Positions 35,637-48,531 are shown, counted from the stretch's first letter. The stretch is DNA of 64,000 bases from Glandiceps talaboti (GCF_964340395.1 NC_135559.1:19608150-19672149), one strand, 5' to 3'. Numbers and translations are program-made. The notes: a model not told the origin generated them from the sequence alone.

Positions 35637-35679
<43 letters not shown>

Positions 35680-35865
35680 CTTATCTATATATTTATTGTT
35701 TGCTGGTTTATTTATTTATTTCGTTTGTTTGTTTGTTTGTTTGTTTGTTTCTATGTATGTATGTATGTATGTATGTATGTATGTATGTATGTATGTATGT
35801 ATGTATGTTTGTTTGTTTGTTTGTTTGTTTGTTTGTCTGTTTGTTTGTTTTCGAATTCGTAAACA
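35330..35865. repeat. Large palindrome with microsatellites in both arms
   Basis: The arms mirror each other around about 35515: left ACTATATGTTTTCCTATATG and right CATATAGGAAAACATATAGT. Both continue outward through ATTGTAGTTGATAATGATTT-type sequence, the segment TTGATGCTTGTCAGTATTTA, an (AAAT)n/(ATTT)n tract and a GTTT/AAAC tract. The right arm additionally carries (GTAT)n at about 35752-35806. A minus-strand retrotransposon-like 3' end (CGCCCTGTGGCTTGAGG) lies at the left edge. The high arm identity suggests a recent event. Confidence 0.9.
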
Positions 35866-36329
35866 TAACTAACTAAGCCTGAGTGCCCTGTGTTCAAGCT
35901 AGGAATTATGCATCCCTATGTTAAGACCTCGGGCTTGTGCTTCGGAGATTGTCGAACAAAGCTCGGTACATTTTAGATCTTCAGTCACCTAATATCATAA
36001 GAAAGTACGATGGTCTAGCACTGAGCTAGACACTCTATTCACTCTCAAATAGATTTCAGTTTCGCTGAATTGCCACTAGTTTGACATGTAATACATTAAC
36101 TTGGGCCAGTATCGTAGGTATGTGTGGTATGTGCATAAACCACTCTTTATGATGTTATCTGCAAAGAGTTCTTTTGCACGGTACCCCCACTCATTACTCT
36201 CAACTTCAGTGGTCTGAGTGTCAACAGTGCAGTGTCAATGGGAAAAAACAACCAATTTATTGCCCCAACTAACGACTCTAAACCTAAGTTAACAAAGTGA
36301 AAATATAGATTCTATCTATAACAAACGCA

Positions 36330-36668
36330 TAATGTCAAAGGCTCATAGTGTTCTGAAAGACCCTTCCCATCCACTATATGCAGAATTCTACGACCGTCGT
36401 ATTTCAAGGAGTGGTAGATACCGTGCTCCAGCAGCTAAAACCAATCGTTTTAAATCGTCTTTCGTCCCATTCGCTATCTCAGTTCTTAATAGCAATCATT
36501 GTCGCTCTTTTTAGTACTGTGCTGTTGTTTTTAGTATGTTGTGTAATATATGTAATGCTATCTTTTGTATTGCTTTTATTTTTGTTTTACCTGCAAGAAC
36601 TGTCGTTTTAATTTCCCCTCGTGGGATGAATAAAGTAATTCTGATTCTGATTCTGATTCTGATTTTTG
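36330..36668 (+). pseudogene. 3' end of a CR1/Jockey-type retrotransposon
   Basis: The frame at 36332 reads VLKDPSHPLYAEF, then GRYRAPAAKTNRFKSSFVPF and AISVLN, a signature for the C-terminal end of ORF2 in several CR1/Jockey-group elements. It is followed by GGGATGAATAAAGTAATTCT and a short (GATTCT)n tail, the usual 3' terminus. The rest of the element is missing. Confidence 0.8.
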
Positions 36669-37214
36669 GTCACATTCCCTTTATTTCCTGAATACAATAA
36701 TGACAACATGTAATAAAAATAAGTTGTACTAAAACAAAAGGATCTCTCACCTGTTCTGTTAAGGGTTACATAATACTAAACAACTACTCTAACCATGGTA
36801 ATAGTCTGACGATTGAACCCGACCAGGCTCTTCTAGTGTTACGTTAACTACCCGAGTGAATCTAGCATTGTACAATCACTTGTTGATATGTCGAAGCAGA
36901 TCGCACATGCACAGTTATCAAACAGACCCAAACAACGGTTACATTAAAACAGTGGTCACAGTTTGGTGGATTTGGTGAAGTCAGTGGGTGAGAGTGGGTT
37001 TATAGTACTGACATAGACGTGGTAAGGAATATGATGAAGGGGACATTCATTAATTATAATGGTCTTTGTGTCGTGTTTCTGTTAGACTCTATCTTTGACT
37101 TCGTTTCTTTATATATTTGTAAAGTTAACTAGGATAAACAACGACTTGAAATATAAGATCAGTGTATTACCCTCGCATTATTAATTTGTTGCATCGATCA
37201 ATCCACCCATCCAT

Positions 37215-37500
<286 letters not shown>

Positions 37501-38334
37501 TACCCATCCATCTTTCTTTTTTTCTTTCGATCTATTTATCTATATATATGTTTCATCTACATACAAGTTTAATATCTATCTATGTTTATCTGTGTGACTT
37601 TATTTATCTTATATACCTGTTTTTCTATATAAACTTATCAATATCTGTCAGTCTGTAGATAATATTTTGTTATAACGTTACATAAACAATATACTGCAAT
37701 ACCAACTCTACTCTGTATAGCAATCTCTATTATTTAAGTGCTTACCCATCTACATTATTCTATTATTTAAGTGCTTACCCATCTATGTATACTACTTTAT
37801 TCTATTGTTTGACTATATATTGTTCTATCTTTATCTATATATCTCTCCTTTCAGTGTGATCCAAGAAGCAAACTACTCACTTTAATGAATTAACTGTTGC
37901 ACACTGGTAATTGCCCATTTATATATACAGATGTTGATGCACTGTACAAAGATCTTTTCAGAGGTCTATTAATTAATGAAGCGTGACAAAATGTCACTTT
38001 AATGACACGTAAATTGATCGGATTAACACTGTTCAAGTTTAGTACTATGTAGTGCCATTTTAGAAGGTATTGGTCATTGAGTTGGTGCATGACTTATCAA
38101 GAAGCAATCGGTATTGGCACTACGACACTGAACAAGTAGATAGATGGTAATATTTAATAAATACGCATAGTAAATATGGCAACAGTTAATAAAAAGGTAT
38201 GGCTCATCGATTTTAAGCGTTCTATTGTTTTTCCACGAATCTTTACTGCCCGGTACTCTTTGCTAATATAGATAGAGGATAGAGTCGATCTAGGAATTTT
38301 TGTATTAATTCTTTTAAATATACTTCCTTATTTT

Positions 38335-38505
38335 CTCCACACACACAAGCACAGACACAGACACAGACACAGACACACACACACACATACACACACACAA
38401 ACAAACACAAACAAACACAAACACAAACACAAACACAAACACAAACAACAGAAACACAAACACAGACAGACACAAACTCACACTCACACCTTTACTCTGC
38501 TCAGT
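38335..38505. repeat. CA-rich microsatellite
   Basis: (CA)n and (ACAAAC)n/(CAGA)n tracts. Confidence 0.95.
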
Positions 38506-38569
38506 CCCTGTCAGGCTGACTGTCTTGTATATGCATGTATGTATGTCTCTTTTTCTTATCTGTCCGCCT

Positions 38570-38588
38570 TTACACACACACACACACA

Positions 38589-38663
<75 letters not shown>

Positions 38664-38699
38664 TCTCTCTCTTTCTCTCTCTCCTCCCCCCTCTCTCTC

Positions 38700-38792
<93 letters not shown>
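38570..38792. repeat. CA then TC dinucleotide microsatellite
   Basis: Short (CA)n followed by about 200 bases of nearly pure (TC)n with a few interruptions. Confidence 0.97.
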
Positions 38793-38793
<1 letters not shown>

Positions 38794-39189
38794 AATGTGG
38801 TAATTGCTCCTTATTTTACTTGACTACAACATCATTGAAATGTAGTTGGGATCAATTAGTCTAATTTTACTAATTGACATCAAATTGTTTTAAATTGTTG
38901 CCTTTCGGAAAGAAAGAAACGCAGTGCCCATTAATCTAATGGCCTTTAAATGATAAGGCCCGAACCGACAGGGCACTTCAGGGTTTCATGTTTATTGTGT
39001 AAAATTTATTTATGCCAAATGGAAGAGAATGCCCGTCGGATGTTGATGAAGCTTGTGTGGCCGCGTTTGGTTTTGTGTAGTGTTGTGCATAGCTAGATAC
39101 TCGGGGTTCTTGGCCAGTGAATGTGAATCTGGAGTCCATGCGGATTGGGATCATGAATTTCAGCTTTCAAATCAACGAAAGCGAATTTG

Positions 39190-39446
39190 TTTATTTATTT
39201 ATTTATTCAGCTTTGTCAGGATGAGTCGACTAGTCACACAGGTGACTAACACCTATAGAAAGTGACCCTCCTCAATGTTCAGTGTTAATGCAGGAGGAAA
39301 CCGGAGTACCCGGGGAAAACCTGCGTTGTTCGGTAGAGTCAATCTGAACGACACTCTTCTTACTTACAGCGTGGTAAATTTGCTGATAAATCCGACCGCA
39401 GTGGTAAGAGGCAAGTGGTTTAACCACTCGGCCACCGACAACCCAA
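39190..39446 (-). mobile_element. tRNA-derived SINE
   Basis: Read on the minus strand, it begins with GGGTTGTCGGTGGCCGAGTG, whose GTGGCCGAGTGGTTAA matches the 5' part and A box of a tRNA-Ser/Leu-type head. A degenerate B-box region (CGGTCGGATTTA) follows. A body containing GGTTTTCCCCGGGTACTCCG then GTTTCCTCCTGCATTAACAC, a block I recall as widespread in invertebrate SINEs, comes next. It ends in a (AAAT)n tail. This head-body-tail order is diagnostic of a Pol III SINE. It is about 250 bases long. Confidence 0.8.
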
Positions 39447-39955
39447 ATTGAAAAGCTACAATTTAAAATCCAAATCCATATGGATTCCAGTCTAAGTGAA
39501 CTTCAGTGTGCAATTATTTTCTGATCAGTAGATGTAGAACTTTTTTCAATTAATCATGCAATAAATATCAACTAAGATCTTGTAAACCTCAACTTGAGAC
39601 GATTGTCACAAAATGGCAGTTTTGGTCAAGGTTAGAAATGTCGAAATATTTTTTTTTTGAATAGCATTTCAAATTCTGTATAAGGATACTATGACATCAG
39701 TGGAGGTTTTGTAGTACCTGAGAACAGAGTGACATATTCATTAGCGGGGTCAACGTGAAGACTAAATATAAATAATAAGATGTCTTTAGAAAGTTAAAGA
39801 TATACTTGTGTAAGTTTTGGCATGTTGGCCTTTGAATCGTATATGTCGCCATTTTCGTTTTCCCGAAGTCGTAACTACGAGAAATTGGCTAAATGTTAAA
39901 ATCCAATGTATGCAATTGGCAAATTAATTGGATGCCCTTTCGTTTTCTACATAAC
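39447..39955. other. Intergenic, nothing recognised
   Basis: AT-rich; no domain or repeat visible. Confidence 0.4.
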
Positions 39956-39960
39956 AATGT

Positions 39961-41171
39961 TTACATCATTACAGGCAGACGCTTAAGGCAGTGTATATGC
40001 CAGATAGGAAAAATACCAAACGTGTCATTAATATTGATCTTGCATATATCGACCCAACTATGATTATTCTGTTCTTCCAGTAGTGTGTTGGTGAAATCTC
40101 GGTTGAAGGTGACAGTACATTCATTTACCACTTGAGTGCGGTCGCCGCGGCGGGCGGTACTCACATAAGGTGTATGCATGTGCCGCCCGAATGGGTCACT
40201 TTTCACGTCAAAACCCCTAAACATGGTTCGACTTTTCATCTGAAAATTCCCTACTCATGAGGTCATTAAAATTGAAAACGTTTTCATACTGTAGAAATAA
40301 CTTCACAGCATCAGAATACAGGAACTTGCCCGGATGACTGTGACTCGAAATCCCTGACAATGGCTCTGTTTTGTATTGCATATTTTTTGTAGATGTTTTG
40401 AACTTAGTCCGCACACCCGTCTGAAAATTTGGGGAGTACCCTCCTCCCCTCACCTCCCGGGGGCAGTCACATGTGGTGAATTTCAACTTTGAAACATTTA
40501 AAACGGGGTTAGGTTACTGCGATCGGACTATCACCCTCAAGACCCAAACAAAAGACACATTGTGTGTGTGCCACAGATTTATGGTAACGGGTTGTAGCTC
40601 TACTGCTGGTATTCAATTGTTGCATTGTCCGTAATCCCTGGTGATTACCCACATAGTGCAACATCTAGTCTCTAAATTGGTGAATACATGGTGCAACAAA
40701 GTAAGCCGTAAAACAATACACTCACGGTGGCAAAATTCAGCGCAATCAATTAGTACAACCTCGGTGTATGGTGAGACTTTCAGGAGGTACGAAGTTGCCT
40801 TGGTGGTTCACATTCACTGAGACAACTGCAAATCCAAAAGAAACAATTATAGAGGTGCCATGCACATAGGGGTTGTAGAAGTCGATACGTTTGCAAAAGT
40901 TGATTATCGGTTGGAAAGTACACAATTGAAGCCTAAAAGTTCATGTAAATCTGTTTAAAGCAGAAGCCTGTTTTCTCATAGCCAATGGAGGGGAGACTAC
41001 ATCTACTGCACTGTAATTAGCGAATAACAATGCTTGATCACCTTTCAAACCCGGCGTAGTATACCACTGCAATTTCATCTCTCCTATACAGGTTTGACGG
41101 TTGTTTAAATAAATGGTAAATTCTTCTGTAACATTTCCAGTAAATATTTCTCCATTATTTCCAGAAATCAT
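39961..41171 (-). pseudogene. Possible broken gene, three minus-strand frames
   Basis: Frames on the minus strand at 41171-40941, 40486-40217 and 40239-39961 have non-repetitive, protein-like composition. The last two overlap at SDEKS and would join by a single frameshift (EFSDEKS into RTMFRGFDVKSDPF). The first contains NNRQTCIGEMKLQWYTTPG. I do not recognise the family and no splice signals connect them convincingly. It may be a degraded host gene or a transposon-carried gene. Confidence 0.3.
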
Positions 41172-42459
41172 TCATCAAATATCGACCCCTGCAATATACC
41201 AACAATTCGAACTCAATATTGGCACCTAAGGAGTCTATATAAAATTGATTCAGAAACTCTTCAAGGTAGATTGAAAAAACATTGTTGATATATTTGTGTA
41301 CACTCTTTTAAAGGCCAATGTTACAATCCCAGGTTCTCGCATTGGTGTTACTAACATCTGTGATGAAGCTAAACGAATTACCTAGGATCTTTCTTTCATT
41401 CTATCTGGACCGATTCGAACTTCAGTGGGTCTTCAAAATGAAGATCAGAATTGTGAAACTCCAAACATATTGGTGATTTTCCTCTTGTCAAGTAGATGGG
41501 CAAGGTAGACCATTTTATGTGTAAACTTTTTCAATAATTCACTGATATAAATAAACATGTTAGGCAATGGTTTTGATTGATGTTACTTGCTTTTTTCTAT
41601 TATTGTAACCCTGAAAACAATGAGCGGACAGCCTCGTTTTGGTTTCCATTGTCATAACTTTAGAGGAGGAAAGAATGGCTTCTACAGATTATGGAGCACA
41701 ATAGGGCAAGTCAGGAGGTCGACATTGTAGTCTTCACGTTGCTCTAAGAATATAACACCCTTTGTAATGAAAGGTCAACACCCTTGGAATGTGAAACTAG
41801 TACTGTAATAGTTAAATTCACTTATGCATACTAAATCAGAATTGAGTATAAACTAGCACAAACTTGAAGTCGACAAAACTCTAACCCGTTAGTTAGGTGA
41901 AATGTACATATATTATCACAGTCAACTATATCCTTAGATTAGACAGTTAGATTGACTTTATGAGATAGAATAGATACTATGGATTCCATTTGACAATCCA
42001 CCAGCGAGGCACTGCGATATACACAGTAACTGTTTGTGAGAGAAGCTATCACATCACCTTTGTTACAGAGGAATAAAGTGTCTTTCTTGTTAGTCATTGT
42101 TGGAGTATTATTTCACTTGGTTTAATGCCAAGTTCAACATGAAGTTCAAGTATCGTAGGTGATTAGGTGAAGTTAGCAATTCATTGTTCACAAAACAACA
42201 GGTAGATTTCTCCTTTGAGAAATAAACAAGTCATTTTGCACCATTACTAATTTGTTGTTTTATTGAATTATGGTTCGGTATGTATTCCTTAGACCATGGA
42301 ATTATAAACCACGTAGGTAATACTTTCATGCTTAGACCTTACTATGATGTAATGTTTCGCTACTCTTGTTTAAAATTCGAGTAAATCTCGTTTACGTAAT
42401 CTTCATTTAATAGGCTGAAAAATTTACTCATGACCCTGTCTTATGAGCTATTGTTCACC
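41172..42459. other. Intergenic, nothing recognised
   Basis: No long frame or strong repeat. Confidence 0.4.
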
Positions 42460-42624
42460 TACATACATACATACATACATACATACATACATACATACAT
42501 ACACACATACATACACACACACGTACACGTACGTACGTACGTACATACATACATACATACACACATACATACATACATACATACATACATACATACATAC
42601 ATACATACATACATACATACATGC
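42460..42624. repeat. ATAC microsatellite
   Basis: (CATA)n with a CACACACGTACACGTACGTA interruption around 42515-42540. Confidence 0.97.
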
Positions 42625-42649
42625 ATAGACAGACAAAGCCACAATTTCG

Positions 42650-44398
42650 AATTCTCGTTTGATATTAAAATAGTTAATATACTTTCATAAAGCCTTCAAT
42701 TGCTGAACATCTTGAAAATATACAGTTCTTGTCTCCTTGCTAAATGTAAATGTTCAACATATGTTAAAAAGAGACTGAAATCATATAAAATATACGAAAA
42801 TAACAAAGAACAATTTTGTTTATGGTACATTACACTTTTTAAAAAATATAAAATAATTATTTGTTAAACATTTTTGTAATACTGTCACGTGACTTACGTA
42901 ATATTTATGTGTTCAAATTTAATACTTTCTGATCTCTTTTTTTTTTCTTACGCTTTTTTATATTTTGCTGGTAAAAATACAACATTTACAAAAACTTGGA
43001 TAACAAAATACGTTGTTTTGTAGTATTTTAACATATAACGTGTAAGTTTTTGGAAGGGATAACAAAAATTGAAGATTATAATGTAAAATTGATCACTTTG
43101 CCAAGAAAATAAGAAAGAAGAGATCAGAAGGTGTTTTAATTAGAAATCACCAATATGATAACTGTACGAAACTCACGTTCGAGACTGTGAATGTTTTAAA
43201 TCTTTTATATACATGGTTTTTCCCCCCAAAATCAATATCTAAGGGAATTATTATGTTTACGGTCAGACCGTCAACCAACAATATATTCACTAAATATTGT
43301 TAAAATACATTAATTAGATAGTGTACGTGATTCGAGGTCATTCAGTACTGTAACAGGTTGAACTTGTGATCACGCTGGGAGCGCTGATATTAGGGTGCGG
43401 ACCTATTATTAAAAAATCACTTACTGGATTTGTTGTACCTTGTTATGTACACCTGCATAAACAGATTTACCCACCGGTGCATGATACTGATCAGGGTGTA
43501 TATATTGCAAGTACGGCATTATATCTCTCAAAACAGTTTCAAAACAACGGTCCCGGTTGCAGCTATACTGCAGTGAAGAGTTGTCACTCAATTCAAGTAC
43601 GAAAAAAATAGCAAGCTCGAATTAACAATATTGAACATTCAGCTTTTCAATACACCATAGACGGTATACTGTGGTGTTTGTATTGTCACACCTTTAACAC
43701 CATGTTATTATCACAATGTATTGAACGTTGTAATAATTGATAGGAAGGCGACCAAAAAGGGAGAGAACAGCAATAAAAATGCAATCGTTAAATAATTTAA
43801 CTGCCCTCTTTATTCCCTAGACAATCCCAGCACAGCTATAATGAATGTAAAGAACATTACAAGTAGAAATTCGAGGCATGGTTAATGTTCTAATCAGTGT
43901 GATTTTTTTACCTTAGATTTTCTGTCGAGTGCGCATGTTCAACAGTCAATCGTTTGCTCATCGTACAATTTCCTTAAATTGATACCGTCCGGAGAAATGA
44001 CAGATAACTCGACAATCAATTGCAAACGACTAGCCTAAACTAAAACAATACAGTCCGTTATTTCACTGTATTGTGTACAAATCCTTCTTTTTTCCTGCCT
44101 GTAATTTCTATATTATGTAGAAACCAGGTTTTCCTCCATTATTCAAGTCATTTGCAAGTTCAAGTTCGAGTTGACATTTAATTAATCTTCAGTTTGAAGT
44201 CATAACCAGTAAATTATTTCCAGGTAGATGATCAACTCAGACCTGGTCAGTTTTTGTCTTCTTGAAGATTTCCTAAACAAACTTGCCAGATCTCCATTTA
44301 CTATGTGCTGAATAGGTGGAATCGAAATGTCCAGTCAACTGAGAAAATGGCTTTCAGAGTTATTAGTCTCAAAGTCACGTACATCTATGTTACAGTTG
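42650..44398. other. AT-rich intergenic sequence 3' of the GPCR gene
   Basis: A frame at about 43366-43611 (LGALILGCGPIIKKS, then FVVPCYVHLHKQIY) resembles no known family. The rest has poly-T runs and no recognised feature. Confidence 0.4.
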
Positions 44399-45511
44399 TT
44401 ACACCCAGTCCGGTGAACTTGAAGTTGACTCAGATCTGGATAAAGTATGTCCTGTTCTTTGACAGCGTGCTAGTTGTCTGTTTCTGTTACCATGGACACA
44501 TCCTTGGCAACAATCCCTGAATGCGCAGAAGCATGCATTTCGCAATTCTGGGTTAGGAACTGCATAAAGGAACGGATTTATTGAACTTTTTGAATATCCG
44601 ATCCACAAAAGGATTCGATAAATATTAGAATCTATGCAAAGGTGAAAAATTGGAAAAAATGTGTAAACAACAAAGTAAGGCCCCCAACGTGATATTAGAC
44701 AAGACATTACTAGAAGAAGCATCTTTGTAGCTTTATGTTTACTAACAACATGATGTTTCGGTCCGGACAAGGAATGACTTGTAACATTTGAAATGACGTA
44801 GTTACGGCCAATCAACGTTGCTTGGTGGTTGGCGATGCGAGCTATTCTAAGATATAAAGCTGCCATGGTGATGACGGGGAGAAAAAACACCGAAACACCA
44901 TATATGATTGGATACATTAGTCCATCGTTCTCGAAATACTGACAACTTCGCAAATTGTCGACGTTCCCGAAAGAAATGGTGTAATTTTCTGTTTGAGGTT
45001 TCAATTTGACAATGATCGGAACAGTTGACATGAAAATCGAGAATAACCACAGCGTCATTATAACAGCACAGAATACGGAGTTGGTGAAGTACGTTGAATA
45101 CTTAAACGGTTGTGTAATTGATAAATACCTTTCTACGCTTATTGTAAATAAATGTAATATCGAGAGCGTGCAAAACAGGGTCTGGAGAACAGTAATCATT
45201 CGACACACCAAAGGTTCAGCGTCAATAGGCTCTGAAAGCTCGTTGTATATTACCAACGGCATGACTACAATGCCAAGGAGTAAATCCACAAATGATAGGA
45301 AGACTATGAGAAGACTTGACCGGGAGAGACGTTTATAACTGCGTACTCCAACGATGAGCACAATCAAGTTTGATATGATCGTAACGACAGCTATCCCACT
45401 TTTTACCAACGCACCAACGGAAAGAGTCAACCAAAGCTGTTCGTCATCTGATATTACCGTGCCAACAGTTTCTGATTCCTCTGATATCTGGGTGTCTGTA
45501 CTGAGCGCCAT
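44399..45511 (-). CDS. Rhodopsin-class (class A) G protein-coupled receptor
   Basis: An intact single-exon frame of 370 residues from the ATG at 45511 (MALSTDTQ; the GTG two codons upstream is not a eukaryotic start). Seven hydrophobic segments are present. Class A landmarks: N48 (1.50, in ISNLIVL), D76 (2.50, in LSFVDLL), C103 (3.25) with a partner C190 in the second extracellular loop, ERY at 127-129, W155 (4.50), P212 (5.50), W276-G-P278 in helix 6, and NPFLY at 312-316. Position 3.32 is Q110 rather than aspartate, so it is not a standard monoamine receptor. The N-terminal tail of about 25 residues has no obvious N-glycosylation site, and NYT (177-179) lies in loop 2. The C-terminus has a cysteine cluster (327-338), likely palmitoylation sites, and a serine-rich tail. 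Ligand unknown; the closest feel is the amine/adenosine/melatonin side of class A. Plasma membrane, by family. Confidence 0.93.
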   Translation of the reverse strand: MALSTDTQISEESETVGTVISDDEQLWLTLSVGALVKSGIAVVTIISNLIVLIVGVRSYKRLSRSSLLIVFLSFVDLLLGIVVMPLVIYNELSEPIDAEPLVCRMITVLQTLFCTLSILHLFTISVERYLSITQPFKYSTYFTNSVFCAVIMTLWLFSIFMSTVPIIVKLKPQTENYTISFGNVDNLRSCQYFENDGLMYPIIYGVSVFFLPVITMAALYLRIARIANHQATLIGRNYVISNVTSHSLSGPKHHVVSKHKATKMLLLVMSCLISRWGPYFVVYTFFPIFHLCIDSNIYRILLWIGYSKSSINPFLYAVPNPELRNACFCAFRDCCQGCVHGNRNRQLARCQRTGHTLSRSESTSSSPDWV

Positions 45512-46465
45512 TTCCACATCTCAAAAAACACACAATCGTTAGCGTCTTTGGTGAAATTTGATTTCCTGGCTTGGGTTCGACGATTTCCTACCAGAAACTT
45601 ATTTGAACAACTATGATGTATTAAGTTCTGGACTTTCCGTCAAATCTTAAAGTTTTCGTTGGCTCGTGTATCTTTCCCAATATATCGATATTACAGGTAA
45701 TGTTAATACTGATTCCGTAACCCAAAAGTTCACGGTAACTGTGCCAAAAGATCAGTGTGTCTGTTTTCGTGGAATCAATAACAACCCGTCTTTAAATACC
45801 GTTCCAACTCGTTGCCCTTGTCTCAATGATTTGCATATATTTGCATACAGATAACCAATGAATTTATGTATGTGTGTTACATGACAATAATTAATTTTCA
45901 TTGTATTCAAAATTTTGGGAAGCATGTAGCTACTATCATCCTGTATGTACAAAAAGGGAGTACGTTTTCTCTGGTAGTACAGATGGGAATTGTCAAAACA
46001 TTTTCAGTTGTTACTATACCTTGCCTTGAATTGGAGGGACTTGATCACATGTCAATACAATCGCCACAGTTAAACAATGTGTTACACTATCTAAAGGGAC
46101 TCGTTCAATTCCTTAACAGTAGGTCGACTTTATTTATGACACAACCATATAATCATTGGCTCAGACAAGTTCATTAAATGAAATACCAATACGATAAAAT
46201 AGAATTGGATTATCTCGTTAAAAACGAGTGCATTATTGCATTGGGTGACCTAGCCTCGTCACATTAGTTATCAACACGTGTATTCCATTCACGTGTGATT
46301 GGTGTTTATGAGTGCATTAACACGCGTACGGCTCCTGCCAAATGCCCGCATTCCACATGTTTAGTGTCACGTATCATAAATAGTACACCGTGAATATCGA
46401 AAGAGGGGACCGACTCCCACCGAAATGACAAAATTAGAGAGAAAGGTGAATAGTAAAGGTTTATC
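45512..46465. other. 5' flank of the GPCR gene
   Basis: No upstream coding exon is seen. The frames at 45666-46177 are not domain-like. Confidence 0.4.
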
Positions 46466-46472
46466 CATTTAT

Positions 46473-46480
46473 CTATTTAT

Positions 46481-46567
<87 letters not shown>

Positions 46568-46570
46568 ATT
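46473..46570. repeat. TCTA/TCTG microsatellite
   Basis: (ATCT)n, then (GTCT)n, then (ATCT)n again, about 95 bases. Confidence 0.95.
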
Positions 46571-47690
46571 GACTGAGAATTATGCTCCCGTCAGGTACGT
46601 GATATAGACTTTGATGAAATTGTAACACCATAATCTTTTCAGTACAATTAGACCAATGCAATGGAACGATCATTCATCTCAAAACCTATATTATAACACA
46701 TAGCCAAGCAAAGTAACCCAATCAAAGCACCCCTTTAATTGATATTTAAGTATTACTGTTAAGTGAAAAGAAAAACCGCAATTTCTTTTGTTGTCTTGTG
46801 GGAATAATTAATTACTATATAATATATGGGATTAAGAACTACTAATCAAATTTTATCCAAGGCCATGTTGGACATTGATATATAGTATTTAAATGACAAT
46901 AATGGAGTAGGGAATCTAAGTGCTGTTTAAAAATACATTTTGTCATTGGGTGTTTGGTTGAAGTTGTCGTTCGGGATGATGTAATAGTAACAACTACACT
47001 TTACAGAGAGGACTGTATCTTTTAGAACTGGTTAGCTAAAGGCTAGTAGGACCTTTCTTTTATAAAGACGCGACAAACACATGACAATGAGATGTAAAAT
47101 ATATGTATATGTTACACTGTATCCCAATTACAGGTAAGGAAGTTAGGTGCAGTTAACGAAGCCGTTCTTGCAAAAGGCTGTTTTTCAGTGGGCGGACAAT
47201 GTTTTTCGGTCGGTAGCGGGATGGAGGGGAGGAAACAGGGAAGAATGCAACGGGGAAGTCCTGATTTTGATTTAGTGGGAGGGGAACATGTGGAATTGTG
47301 GGGGGGGGGGGGGTTACACACTACATGTATGTACGTCAACATGAATTGTTGGTATAGAGGAAAGTAAGAACGTTTACCTGGCGGGGAATGGATAAATCGT
47401 TCACAATATTGGGCGGGCAGTGGGCTGGCGGGCAAGTTGAAACACAGTGGGAGGAAGACAGGACATTTATCCTTCACTACCAGTAGGAGGGCACATAAGA
47501 AAAGCTAAGTGAGCCTTCAGTATTAACAAGGGGAGGGCTAATTGGGGAATGGGGGAGGGGTCACATTTTACAAATCGGTTTTCGGGGAGGGCCATATTGT
47601 AAAAAATGAGATTTGGAGAGGGTCACAATTTACTTTAACTCAATGTATTGCCTAACATTGCATTATTTTGGGGGTTTGTCATCCCATTGC
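46571..47690. other. Intergenic, nothing recognised
   Basis: Contains a G-run at about 47300-47313 and purine-rich sequence to 47560. No coding evidence. Confidence 0.4.
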
Positions 47691-47696
47691 TGCCAT

Positions 47697-47743
47697 TCGG
47701 GTTAGGGTTAGGATTAGGAGTACGGTTAGGGTTAGGTACCCAT
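47697..47743 (+). repeat. Interstitial telomere-like TTAGGG repeats
   Basis: GGGTTAGGGTTAGGATTAGG followed by AGTACGGTTAGGGTTAGGTA. This is about five TTAGGG-type units with two variants. Confidence 0.8.
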
Positions 47744-47796
47744 GATATCAGCCTATATCAAATTGCTGCTGACAACCTTCGTAAGGCGTAAACAAA

Positions 47797-48116
47797 ATTG
47801 TGTGGTTCCGATTACATTCAATTTTAAGATAGATGGGGTACATAGATTTTTCATTTTATTTTAATTTTTTTCATGTATGAGTGTCTAGTTCAGGTTTTCC
47901 AAATGGTCTCTGTGTTGTTTATTTCATCATATCAGATTACAGCCAATACAGATTGGAAGCATGGTTTTATATTATATTTTAAGTTAATGTCAGTTTCCGC
48001 ACGAACTGTTTATTGCGAGACTTCACGATTTACGCTATTTTATAATTATTTTTCTCGAATACTTAAAGAAAAGTTTAGGATCGGCGTGGAAAACTAGGTG
48101 GGGGTTGGGTAACAAT
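47797..48116 (-). mobile_element. Inverted-repeat element family C, copy 2 (reverse orientation)
   Basis: Begins ATTGTGTGGTTCCGATTACA, the complement of the right end of the copy at 16063-16408, and continues through TTCAATTTTAAGATAGATGG, TGTCTAGTTCAGG, GTCAGTTTCCGCA and GGATCGGCG in mirrored order. Its right end has lost the CGGAACCA part of the terminal repeat. Confidence 0.85.
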
Positions 48117-48531
48117 TTTTTTATTTGGCTTAATGCATTAATTGTCAATTTTGGTGTTAGGAGATGCGTGGGTCTCAGAGGTGTAAAACGGTAACAGTTG
48201 GGTAAGATACTATGGATAATATTGCAGAGGTCATGACTTCGGTCGAGAATGTTCCAATCTGATCGTTGGGAGTTGTGGCCTTCAGCTCAGCCAATCAGAT
48301 CCAAACACGTATTTATTAATGTGGTGTCTTCACATACATAGGTAGGTTTTATTTGCGTTTCACGGCCACCGGCCCAAAATGCAAAGGTGGATCGGATGCA
48401 TCAGAAAAAAAAGTGGTATTAACAACAAAAATTGGAAAGATAAATACAATGTGAAAGACTCTGAAAATACGATCGTTCTGAGAGAAATTCACTGAAAATC
48501 GATATATACAATCAAATGATATTGGAAGCAA

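Noticed and set aside
38525-38864. Leu/Ser-rich frames
   Set aside because: (TC)n microsatellite read in three frames.
45006-45542. Plus-strand frames over the GPCR
   Set aside because: Antisense shadows of the intact receptor frame.
47112-47477. Minus-strand proline/cysteine-containing frame of 121 residues
   Set aside because: Runs over G/C-runs and a purine-rich stretch; low complexity and no domain.
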